From NCBI RefSeq assembly GCF_014646635.1, contig NZ_BMNQ01000003.1, positions 78,422 to 142,421 of the forward strand: DNA of 64,000 bases, in the 5' to 3' direction. Below are positions 16,232 to 24,175 of this stretch, in pieces. Every line of letters starts with the position of its first letter. The stretch's first letter is position 1. The translations under genes were made by a program, and so were the position numbers. The notes below the pieces were generated by a model, which was not told the origin of the DNA, did no database searches, and was given only the letters and a program-made list of their open reading frames with translations. Source of the stretch: Lentibacillus kapialis. GTDB lineage: Bacteria; Bacillota; Bacilli; Bacillales; Amphibacillaceae.

Positions 16232-19108
16232 ATGGCAACAAACGGCCAATCTCGTTCAGCACGAAGAAAGCAGAAAAAAGCTGCAAAAAAACCGCTATGG
16301 AAAAAAATCTTACTAATATCCGCAATCTTTATACTGACTATAGGCGTTGGCGTTGGTGTATTATTTACTTATTATATTGCTACAGCACCTGATATTGATG
16401 CGTCTAAATTGGACACACCTTTTTCATCGAAAATTTATGATAAAGATGGTGAAGTATTCGCTGATTTGGGAGCTGGTGAAACACGGACCAAAATTGAGTA
16501 TGAGGAACTGCCCCAGGTTTTAATTGATGCTGTTATTTCAACCGAGGACGCCCGGTTTTTCGAACATCCAGGTATTGATGTATGGAGGATTGGCGGTGCT
16601 TTGGTTGCCAACATCAAGAATGGATTCGGTTCTGAAGGCGCCAGTACGATCACTCAGCAGCTGGTTGAACAGTCATTCCTGTCGCCGGAAAAGAAAATTA
16701 GTATTAAGGTTCAAGAGATGTGGCTGGCTTTAGGATTGGAACGTCAATATTCCAAAAAAGAAATACTCGAGATGTATTTGAATAAAATTTATTATGGAAA
16801 TCGGGCATACGGCGTAGGTAAAGCAGCAGAACTTTATTTCGGGAAAACGGATCTGAGCGAGCTGACACTTCCTGAAGCTGCCATACTCGCAGGGTTACCA
16901 CAGCGGCCATCCGGTTATAATCCGTTTAAAAATCCCGAATTGACAAAAGATCGAATGAACACGGTTTTAAGCCTTATGGTTAATAACGGGAAAATAACAG
17001 AAAGCGAAGCGGAAGAAGCAAGACAAGTGGACATCCCTTCCCTGCTGACTGATGATACTCCGGATCCGACACCGTATCAGGCATTTCTGCAGCAGGTGCG
17101 CAAGGAAGTTGAAGAGAAAGTTGAAGGTGCTGACATATATACGGATGGATTAAAAATTCATACAACGATTGATACCGATGCACAGGATCATGTTGAGTCG
17201 CTACTTGCAGAAGATAGTCCCATCGATTATCCGGCGACTGTAACTGGTCCTGATGGCAATGAAGCAGATATGGAAGCCGGTATGACCGTACTGGATACAG
17301 AAACCGGAGCGATACGTGCAATCGGCGGTGCCCGTGGAGGGGTTAAAAACGACGGTTTTAATTATGCGACAGATATCAGCCGTCAGCCAGGTTCAACCTT
17401 CAAACCGATTATCGATTACGGACCTGCAATCGAAAATAAACAATGGTCGACATATCATCAGCTGAATGATGACGGTCCATATGACATTGCGGGAAGTGAT
17501 AAACAGATTAATACATGGGCCAACCAATACTATGGCTGGGTTTCGATGCGGTATGCACTGCAGCAGTCCCTGAACGTACCGGCAGTCAAAACGTTTGATG
17601 AAGTTGGTGCCAGTAATGCTAAACAATTTGCGGAGGGCTTAGGTATTTCATTTGGCGACAGTAACATCAAGCTTACTGACGCGATTGGCGGCAATATAGG
17701 CACTAATCCGCTTGAGCTTGCAGGAGCATACCGTGCTTTTGCGAACGGCGGTGTTTATAATGAACCGTACGCGGTTACAAAAGTGGAATTTCCGGATAAT
17801 GGCAGAACGGTTGATTTGAAACCGGAGTCTGAGGCAGCTATGTCTGAATCGACTGCATACATGATAAGCGATATGCTGAAAACCGCAATCTCAGAAGGGA
17901 CAGGTGCCCAGGCGAATGTCCCGGGACTGCCAGATGCCGGAAAAACCGGGACGACGACGCGAGAAGGTATCGAGGGTTCGCCCGATTCCTGGTTCAGTGG
18001 TTATACGACGAATTACACGATTTCGGTGTGGACTGGTTATAATAACAACAACATAGCGTTACCGGACACCAAAATTCCGCACACCTTGTATAAAAGCACA
18101 ATGTCGGAACTGTCAAAGAACGTTGAGACTGCAGATTTCACGAAACCTGACTCAGTTGTGGAAATAGGTGTTGAAAAAGGTTCAAGACCTGCCAAACTAC
18201 CAAGCGATTATACACCGGAATCTGAGATTGTTACCGAGTTATTCGTTAAGGGGAATGAACCATCTAAGACTTCACAACATTATGATCAGCTTGATCCGGT
18301 TAATGGACTGGAGGCAAGTTATGATGAAAGCTCAAATGCAATCCAAGTCGAATGGGATTATGAATCAGATGAAGATGTTTCCTTCGAGGTGAGTGCAAGT
18401 GTTGATGACGGTCAAATGCAGGGTCTTTCGTCGACTGACGAAACATCAATGGAAATTTCCAATGTAGAACCAGATACAACTTATGACATTCAGGTTGTTG
18501 CTAAGACGGATTCAAACACCAGTGAACCTGCGACAACTACTGTTCAAGTTCCGGGTGATGGTGAAGATGGAGATGACGAGGAGAAGGAAGACGAAAACAA
18601 CGAAGAGAACATTCCGGCAGTCAGCGGTCTCAGTGCTACGCCATCCGGATCAACGATAGACGTTTCCTGGCAGTACGACGGTCCGCCGGCCCAATTTGAA
18701 GTAGCTGTTTCTAAAGGAGGCAGCCAGCTTCAGACACAAACGGTCGATTCAGCGGGAATCGTTATTGAAGGTGAGGGTGTTCAGCCAGGTCAAACCTATT
18801 CAATAGCTGTTACGCCAATTGGCAAAGACGGTGCTAATGAGGGTGTAAAAGGAGACCAATCAAGTACTCAAGTGACAATTCCCGGCGAAAATAATTCCGG
18901 ATCTGAAGATGGCGGCGCCGGCGAAGATAACAACAATAACGGCACCAATGAAAATAGCGAAGAAAACAGCAACAATGGAAGTAACGAAGGGAACGACAAT
19001 GGTAGCGACAACAATGAGAATAACGAGGAAAACAGTAATACTAGCAACAATAATGAGAATGGCGAAGGTGAAAATAGAGAAGAAAGTAACGGAAACAGCA
19101 ATCAGTAA
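16232..19108 (+). CDS. ponA: Class A penicillin-binding protein 1 (PBP1A/1B) with C-terminal FN3-like domains
   Basis: The 958-residue bifunctional enzyme polymerises and cross-links peptidoglycan. A basic cytoplasmic tail is followed by a membrane helix (about 26-48). The glycosyltransferase domain has catalytic E105 in TEDARFFEH and EGASTITQQLVEQ. The transpeptidase domain has S388 in GSTFKP, S446-L-N and K571-T-G. Two fibronectin-III-like modules follow (about 690-775 and 793-884), each with the pattern W-D/Q-Y. The tail (about 885-958) is nearly all Asn, Glu, Gly and Ser. GGAGG precedes the ATG. It lies downstream of recU and near its regulator gpsB. Confidence 0.95.
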   Translation: MATNGQSRSARRKQKKAAKKPLWKKILLISAIFILTIGVGVGVLFTYYIATAPDIDASKLDTPFSSKIYDKDGEVFADLGAGETRTKIEYEELPQVLIDAVISTEDARFFEHPGIDVWRIGGALVANIKNGFGSEGASTITQQLVEQSFLSPEKKISIKVQEMWLALGLERQYSKKEILEMYLNKIYYGNRAYGVGKAAELYFGKTDLSELTLPEAAILAGLPQRPSGYNPFKNPELTKDRMNTVLSLMVNNGKITESEAEEARQVDIPSLLTDDTPDPTPYQAFLQQVRKEVEEKVEGADIYTDGLKIHTTIDTDAQDHVESLLAEDSPIDYPATVTGPDGNEADMEAGMTVLDTETGAIRAIGGARGGVKNDGFNYATDISRQPGSTFKPIIDYGPAIENKQWSTYHQLNDDGPYDIAGSDKQINTWANQYYGWVSMRYALQQSLNVPAVKTFDEVGASNAKQFAEGLGISFGDSNIKLTDAIGGNIGTNPLELAGAYRAFANGGVYNEPYAVTKVEFPDNGRTVDLKPESEAAMSESTAYMISDMLKTAISEGTGAQANVPGLPDAGKTGTTTREGIEGSPDSWFSGYTTNYTISVWTGYNNNNIALPDTKIPHTLYKSTMSELSKNVETADFTKPDSVVEIGVEKGSRPAKLPSDYTPESEIVTELFVKGNEPSKTSQHYDQLDPVNGLEASYDESSNAIQVEWDYESDEDVSFEVSASVDDGQMQGLSSTDETSMEISNVEPDTTYDIQVVAKTDSNTSEPATTTVQVPGDGEDGDDEEKEDENNEENIPAVSGLSATPSGSTIDVSWQYDGPPAQFEVAVSKGGSQLQTQTVDSAGIVIEGEGVQPGQTYSIAVTPIGKDGANEGVKGDQSSTQVTIPGENNSGSEDGGAGEDNNNNGTNENSEENSNNGSNEGNDNGSDNNENNEENSNTSNNNENGEGENREESNGNSNQ

Positions 19109-19109
19109 A

Positions 19110-19355
19110 GCTGGACAGACGGGACATAACTAAGGTGTACAATACTAAAGAAGAACGATACTCCGTTTTAGCTTAGGAAATATACGCAGACTCCTACGGG
19201 AGGGAAGGCCTCGGTGACCCCACAGTGCGAAGCACGAGGAGGCTCACCAGCCGCCCGTGGAAAACGAAGTATAATTTCCGTAGCGGTGTGGTGTATACGC
19301 TCTAACTCGTTCGGATTTTTCCTTAATAAAACTAATTGTGTCCCAGCCTCCTAGC
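19110..19355 (+). repeat. R3 palindrome-ended element, copy 3
   Basis: About 245 bp long, it starts two bases after the ponA stop with GGGACATAAC near 19121 and ends TGTCCCAGCCTCCTAG. Its middle has CGTTTTAGC, GGAAATATACGCAGACTCC, GCCTCGGTGA, GAGGAGGCTCACCAGCCGCC and GTGTATACGCTCTAACTCG. It is the fullest copy in this orientation and the mirror of copy 1 at 10358. Confidence 0.75.
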
Positions 19356-19370
19356 CACACAACCAATAAT

Positions 19371-19411
19371 GAAGAGGCAGTCATCCTGCTTTAGGAGACT
19401 GTCTCTTTTTA
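19371..19411 (+). terminator. Terminator after ponA
   Basis: GAGGCAGTC / GACTGTCTC arms are followed by TTTTT on the plus strand. It may also serve nth from the other side. Confidence 0.75.
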
Positions 19412-19418
19412 AATCACT

Positions 19419-20084
19419 TTATTTTTTTTCATCTACAGTTGCTTTTTTCATACGCTTTTGCCCTTCCCGGCATAAATCCAGTAACGGACATTCCGGACAT
19501 TGTGGATTTCTAGCCTTGCAATGATACCTTCCAAAAAAAATCATCCGATGGTGTGTATCGGCCCATTCATCTTTAGGCACTTTTCTCATCAAGGTTTGTT
19601 CTACTTCAAAAACGGAATCTTTCCAACGGCAAATCGCCAATCGCTTAGCCACACGTTCAACATGTGTATCAACAGCAATTGCAGGTTCTCTGAATGCAAC
19701 TGATGCGACAACATTGGCGGTTTTTCGACCTACACCAGCCAGTTTCATCAGTTCCTGTTTCGTCTTAGGTACTTCCCCGTCATAATCATCAATCAGCATT
19801 TGACAGAGTTTCCGTATGTTTTTTGCTTTGTTCCGATAAAGCCCGATTGATCTGATGTCCTGCTGCAGTTCTTCAAGTGGCACAGCTAAAAAATCCTCGG
19901 GTGTCTGATATTTTTTGAATAATGAGGCCGTGACTTTATTGACTAAGTCATCTGTACACTGTGCGGATAATAAAACAGCAATAACAAGTTCAAAGGGGTT
20001 TTCATGGTTCAATTCACACTTTGCTTTGGGATACATTTCCTTCATGACATTCAGGCAATAGTGAACCTGTGATTTGTTAAGCAT
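19419..20084 (-). CDS. nth: Endonuclease III
   Basis: The 221-residue DNA glycosylase/AP lyase removes oxidised pyrimidines. The helix-hairpin-helix LAGVGRKTANVV holds the catalytic Lys, and VDTHVERV the catalytic Asp. The iron-sulfur ligands follow the Cys-x6-Cys-x2-Cys-x5-Cys pattern (CKARNPQCPECPLLDLC). It starts 3 bases after the dnaD stop, in the conserved asnS-dnaD-nth order. Confidence 0.97.
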   Translation of the reverse strand: MLNKSQVHYCLNVMKEMYPKAKCELNHENPFELVIAVLLSAQCTDDLVNKVTASLFKKYQTPEDFLAVPLEELQQDIRSIGLYRNKAKNIRKLCQMLIDDYDGEVPKTKQELMKLAGVGRKTANVVASVAFREPAIAVDTHVERVAKRLAICRWKDSVFEVEQTLMRKVPKDEWADTHHRMIFFGRYHCKARNPQCPECPLLDLCREGQKRMKKATVDEKK

Positions 20085-20087
20085 CTA

Positions 20088-20765
20088 CTATTCCTCCTCC
20101 AGCCAGTTGTAATAAATCGATGTATCCCGTTTTTCAGGAGCAGCCCCTTGATTGGATGTCTGATTTTCATGGAAAGCTTTACTTGCTTCGCGGGCCTGTT
20201 CAACGGTATGAATTCCCTTCTTTTGCCATTCGCGGAGAATGCGGTCAATATATTTAAAATTAAGCTTGCCCATGAGAACAGATTCCCTTAATGCCGCTTT
20301 TATGAGGGGTGGCGTAAGTTTATCTTCGTCCAGCCAGGAATTGATCATCTCAATTTCAAAAGGTGACAGCGGTCTGCCGAATTCCTGTTCGAACAATATA
20401 AAAAGTGTGCCGTCATTTTCGCTCTGGTCTTCTGTAACTTCTGAAAATAGTTTTTTCCAAAGCGGATTAAGACTGTAGGACTCGGTGATCTGATCTGATG
20501 CGTTTGTTAGTTGTTCGATCGATAAGAAGTCCCGTTGAATCAGACTGCGCAGAACATTGGCACAGTCCTTCTCGCTAATTGTCAAATGGCTGGCCAGGTC
20601 ACTTGGTGTCGGGAAATCATTATTTTCCTGCAAAAAACGAAGCAGTTGCAAAATAATCATAACTTCCTGTTCATTAAGTCCCATTTGTTTGTAATTATCG
20701 AGTAATTGAACAGGTACCTGCACCTGATTTAATAAAATATCCTGGAATGAAATGAATCGTGTCAT
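20088..20765 (-). CDS. dnaD: Replication initiation protein DnaD
   Basis: The 225-residue protein remodels DNA and helps load the replicative helicase with DnaA, DnaB and DnaI. A winged-helix N-terminal part (about 1-110) is followed by the DnaD/DnaB C-terminal domain with FEQEFGRPLSPFEIEMINSW and INFKYIDRILREW-type motifs (here LNFKYIDRILREWQKKGI). The start at 20765 has GAGGTAT upstream; the longer frame from 20795 has none. Confidence 0.93.
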   Translation of the reverse strand: MTRFISFQDILLNQVQVPVQLLDNYKQMGLNEQEVMIILQLLRFLQENNDFPTPSDLASHLTISEKDCANVLRSLIQRDFLSIEQLTNASDQITESYSLNPLWKKLFSEVTEDQSENDGTLFILFEQEFGRPLSPFEIEMINSWLDEDKLTPPLIKAALRESVLMGKLNFKYIDRILREWQKKGIHTVEQAREASKAFHENQTSNQGAAPEKRDTSIYYNWLEEE

Positions 20766-20816
20766 AAATGGATACCTCATTTCTAAGTATAGCATGTTTC
20801 AGACGGAAACAGATGT

Positions 20817-20845
20817 TAAAATCCCTTGCACTTTAGGCAAGGGAT
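20817..20845 (-). terminator. Terminator after asnS
   Basis: ATCCCTTGC / GGCAAGGGAT stem is followed by TTTTAAC on the minus strand, between asnS and dnaD. Confidence 0.75.
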
Positions 20846-20865
20846 AATAACAAAAATAGCTTATA

Positions 20866-22158
20866 TCACGGATACAGACGATTAAGCAGTCTGGGAAATG
20901 GAATGGTTTCACGAACGTGGTCCACTCCGGCTATCCAGGCAACCGTCCGCTCGAGACCCAACCCAAAACCTGAGTGCGGAACACTGCCATAATGGCGCAA
21001 TTCAAGATACCATTTGTAGGCAGGGCCGGTTAGATTATGTTCGTCATAACGTTTTTCCATAAGTTTAGGGTCATCAATACGCTGTGAGCCGCCGATAACC
21101 TCGCCATAACCTTCCGGTGCAATAAGATCCGCACAGAGCACAACGCCAGGCCGTTCAGGATCTGGCTTCATGTAAAATGCTTTTATATCAGCCGGATAAT
21201 GTGTGATGAAAACAGGCTTCTCAAAACTTTCAGCTATGGCCGTTTCGTGCGGGGCACCAAAATCTTCTCCCCATTCAATATCGGTGAACCCTTTGTCTTT
21301 TAATAAGTTAATGGCATCATCATAGCTGATCCTGGGAAAAGGTGCCTTGATAGTCTCCAGTTTTGATGTATCTCTTTCGAGTGTGTTGAGTTCAAGTTTA
21401 CAATTTTCCAAAACAGATTGCACAACAAAGCTGACATATTGTTCCTGAATTTCCAGACTTTCTTCGTGGTTAATAAAAGCCATTTCCGGTTCAATCATCC
21501 AAAATTCAATCAAATGTCTGCGTGTTTTTGACTTTTCGGCCCGGAATGTCGGACCAAATGAGAAAACTTTACCGAAAGCCATGGCAGCTGCTTCCATATA
21601 CAATTGACCGCTCTGGGATAGATAAGCTTCTTCATCAAAGTACTGTGTATGGAAGAGTTCAGTTGTACCCTCCGCCGATGAACCGGTTAATATGGGCGGA
21701 TCGATTTTTACATACCCTTGATCATTGTAAAACTGATATGTTGCCCGAATAATTTCATTCCTGACTTTCATAATGGCATGCTGACGGCTTGAACGAAGCC
21801 ATAAATGACGGTGATCCATCAGAAATTCTGTGCCGTGTTCCTTTGGGGTTATTGGATAATCCACTGCTTCCTGGATAAGCTCGATGGTATTTACCTGCAT
21901 TTCATAGCCAAAAGGAGACCTGGTATCTTCGACAATTTTTCCGGAAATGTACATTGAAGATTCTTGAGTCATATTTTTTGCAAGCTGAAAGATGTCCTCT
22001 GTTACATCATTTTTGGCGACAATCCCTTGAATAAACCCAGTGCCGTCCCTTAATTGCAGAAAGGCGATTTTACCGCTTGACCGCTTATTGGCAAGCCATG
22101 CACCAATGGTCACTTCCTGACCTTCATATGCCGGTACTTGCGAAATTGTTGTTTTCAA
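20866..22158 (-). CDS. asnS: Asparaginyl-tRNA synthetase
   Basis: The 430-residue class IIb synthetase charges tRNA-Asn. An N-terminal OB-fold anticodon domain (about 1-100) has [20 protein letters not shown]. Motif 2 is [19 protein letters not shown] and motif 3 is [15 protein letters not shown]. The start codon is TTG at 22158 with GGAGGGTCTATT before it. No T-box leader is visible in the 16 bases between aspB and asnS, so it is co-transcribed with aspB. Confidence 0.97.
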   Translation of the reverse strand: MKTTISQVPAYEGQEVTIGAWLANKRSSGKIAFLQLRDGTGFIQGIVAKNDVTEDIFQLAKNMTQESSMYISGKIVEDTRSPFGYEMQVNTIELIQEAVDYPITPKEHGTEFLMDHRHLWLRSSRQHAIMKVRNEIIRATYQFYNDQGYVKIDPPILTGSSAEGTTELFHTQYFDEEAYLSQSGQLYMEAAAMAFGKVFSFGPTFRAEKSKTRRHLIEFWMIEPEMAFINHEESLEIQEQYVSFVVQSVLENCKLELNTLERDTSKLETIKAPFPRISYDDAINLLKDKGFTDIEWGEDFGAPHETAIAESFEKPVFITHYPADIKAFYMKPDPERPGVVLCADLIAPEGYGEVIGGSQRIDDPKLMEKRYDEHNLTGPAYKWYLELRHYGSVPHSGFGLGLERTVAWIAGVDHVRETIPFPRLLNRLYP

Positions 22159-22174
22159 AATAGACCCTCCATAG

Positions 22175-23359
22175 CTACGATTGATGGTTTATAACAAAAC
22201 GTTTGATTCGTTTTGCGGCTTCTTTTAGCGAATCAGCCGATACAGCATATGATAATCGGACATTTGACGGTGATCCAAAACCTGACCCCGGCACTAAAGC
22301 AACCTTTTCTTCCTCAAGCAATGCTTCAACCCAGTCATCAACAGTATTAAAGCCATTTTGGGTGGCAGCTTCCCATACATTTGGGAACACATAAAAAGCC
22401 CCTTTAGGTTTGATGAGTGAAATGCCTGGTATGTCTGTTAACAATTCATATAATAATTCAAGACGTTTACTGAATATCTCTCGCATGTCAGCGTTTGGGT
22501 CTTCGTCAGTATTATATGCTGCTAACGCTGCATGCTGGGCAATTGACGTTGGATTGGATGTTGAATGGGACGCCAGGTTGGTCATCGGCTGAATAATTTC
22601 GGTTGAACCTGCAGCATACCCTATTCTCCATCCTGTCATTGAATGTGATTTGGACACGCCATTAATAATAATAGTGTGATCTTTTAGTTGATCGGAAATT
22701 TCAGCCATCGACACATGCTTATCATTTGTATAGATTAATTTCTCATAAATTTCATCTGACACAATTAAAACATCATGTTTCAAGCAGATTTCACCAAGTT
22801 TTCTCAATTCTTCATGATTATACATCATACCGGTCGGATTGCTTGGTGAATTAATAATCACTGCTTTTGTTTTTGGCGTTATAGCGGCTTCAAGTTGATC
22901 CGGTGTTATTTTGAATTCATTTTCTTCCATTGCATTAATAAATATAGGTTTTCCCTCAGCGAGTTTAATCTGTTCAGGATAACTGACCCAATATGGAGCA
23001 GGCACAATTACTTCGTCTTCTTTGTTCAAGAGAACTTGAAAAAGTGAATATAAAGCATGTTTTGCGCCTGTTGTCACAATGATTTCTTCGCTTGAATAAG
23101 TAAGTCCATTATCACGGCTGAATTTAGCGGCTATTGCCTGCTTCAGCTCCGTTATACCACCGGACGGTGTATATTTGGTAAATCCTTTTAGCATTGCATA
23201 TTCGGCAGCCTTTAGTATATAGCCCGGCGTATTGAAGTCAGGTTCTCCTGCTCCAAGACCGATGACATCATATCCTTGGCTTTTTAGCTCCTTTGCTTTT
23301 GCAGTAATCGCCAATGTCGATGAGGGCGTTAATGATTTTACGCGATTTGCCAGTTCCAT
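22175..23359 (-). CDS. aspB: Aspartate aminotransferase (AspB type Ib)
   Basis: The 394-residue PLP enzyme interconverts aspartate and oxaloacetate. The PLP Lys is in [16 protein letters not shown], with NSPSNPTG and [10 protein letters not shown] as further cofactor contacts. The N-terminus [20 protein letters not shown] aligns with B. subtilis AspB. The start at 23359 keeps GGAAGGTG six bases upstream. It lies between ypmB and asnS as in B. subtilis; aspartate feeds asparagine metabolism. Confidence 0.95.
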   Translation of the reverse strand: MELANRVKSLTPSSTLAITAKAKELKSQGYDVIGLGAGEPDFNTPGYILKAAEYAMLKGFTKYTPSGGITELKQAIAAKFSRDNGLTYSSEEIIVTTGAKHALYSLFQVLLNKEDEVIVPAPYWVSYPEQIKLAEGKPIFINAMEENEFKITPDQLEAAITPKTKAVIINSPSNPTGMMYNHEELRKLGEICLKHDVLIVSDEIYEKLIYTNDKHVSMAEISDQLKDHTIIINGVSKSHSMTGWRIGYAAGSTEIIQPMTNLASHSTSNPTSIAQHAALAAYNTDEDPNADMREIFSKRLELLYELLTDIPGISLIKPKGAFYVFPNVWEAATQNGFNTVDDWVEALLEEEKVALVPGSGFGSPSNVRLSYAVSADSLKEAAKRIKRFVINHQS

Positions 23360-23372
23360 TTTCATCACCTTC

Positions 23373-23915
23373 CTAATCGAATAACTGATTGAACCGAACT
23401 ACTTCAATAGTTGATCCATCCTGTAACGATAAATATTCCATCACATACTGATTTTTGTTATTTTTGTAAGTCAATTCCCATACAGGCTGATCACCATCAT
23501 TCGAAATAACACCCGGTTTAATATCAGATAGTGTGCAATCGTAACACCGGTTGTACCAATCATTCCTGATTTTCTGTTCAGAAATGATTTCGGATTGGTT
23601 AATACGAATTATATTTGATGTATTCCCGTTGAATGGGTAAAAAATAATCATATCGCTGTTGTTTTCGGTTTCGCCATAAACTGTGTAATAGGCATTTTCC
23701 CCATGAAACCGCTCAATTTTGCTTATGGAGTTTAATTCAGTTTGCTCAATCACTTGTGTTTTAACGTCTTCAAAATTTGCTGTGCGGTTGTCCTCGACAA
23801 CCTGGTATAAATAAATTCCGAAAGCAAGACAAGCGGCAATTAGAAAAATGACAATACCCAATACCCATTTCAGCCATCCGGGTATCGTCACATGTAAAAA
23901 ACGTTTCTCCCTCAT
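23373..23915 (-). CDS. ypmB: YpmB/TseB-like cell-wall elongation regulator (DUF5590)
   Basis: The 180-residue protein has a short cytoplasmic start, one membrane helix (about 14-36) and an extracellular part with two PepSY-like repeats. It matches B. subtilis YpmB, renamed TseB, which influences PBP2A and cell elongation. It has two Cys, in NRCYDCTL, facing outward. It precedes aspB by 13 bases in the conserved ypmB-aspB-asnS-dnaD-nth order. The function is from the family; the sequence shows only the topology. Confidence 0.88.
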   Translation of the reverse strand: MREKRFLHVTIPGWLKWVLGIVIFLIAACLAFGIYLYQVVEDNRTANFEDVKTQVIEQTELNSISKIERFHGENAYYTVYGETENNSDMIIFYPFNGNTSNIIRINQSEIISEQKIRNDWYNRCYDCTLSDIKPGVISNDGDQPVWELTYKNNKNQYVMEYLSLQDGSTIEVVRFNQLFD

Positions 23916-24133
23916 TTTATCTCATCCTGTTAATGATAAAATCCTGCTTTAAAAATTGTTGTTTAATGATAATGCTGTCTGTTTTATCATATTTTGCTAC
24001 TTATATTGCCTCTGACAATGCTAACACTATAAGTAACGTTGAAAATAAATTCAGCAAAGCATATTATATAGTATAACAAGCATTGCGGCAAATGTGTTAT
24101 TTATTTCAACAAAATTTTTCCTGCCCCATACCC

Positions 24134-24175
24134 TTGAGATACTGGTGCATCAGCAGGTGCATCAGTATTTTTTCA
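24134..24175 (+). other. Stem with internal direct repeat near dinG stop
   Basis: ATACTG / CAGTAT arms enclose the direct repeat GGTGCATCAG-CA-GGTGCATCAG and are followed by TTTTTT on the plus strand. No plus-strand gene needs it. The rest of 23916-24175 shows no ORF; ypmA, found here in B. subtilis, is not seen. Confidence 0.4.

Noticed and set aside
18868..19101. Leu/Ser-rich 77-residue minus-strand ORF
   Set aside because: It is the complement of the low-complexity Asn/Glu tail of ponA.
22159..22175. T-box leader for asnS
   Set aside because: Only 16 bases separate aspB and asnS, too short for a T-box.
24134..24175. Plus-strand terminator
   Set aside because: The hairpin and T-run are on the plus strand, but no plus-strand gene precedes it; kept only as an unexplained stem.
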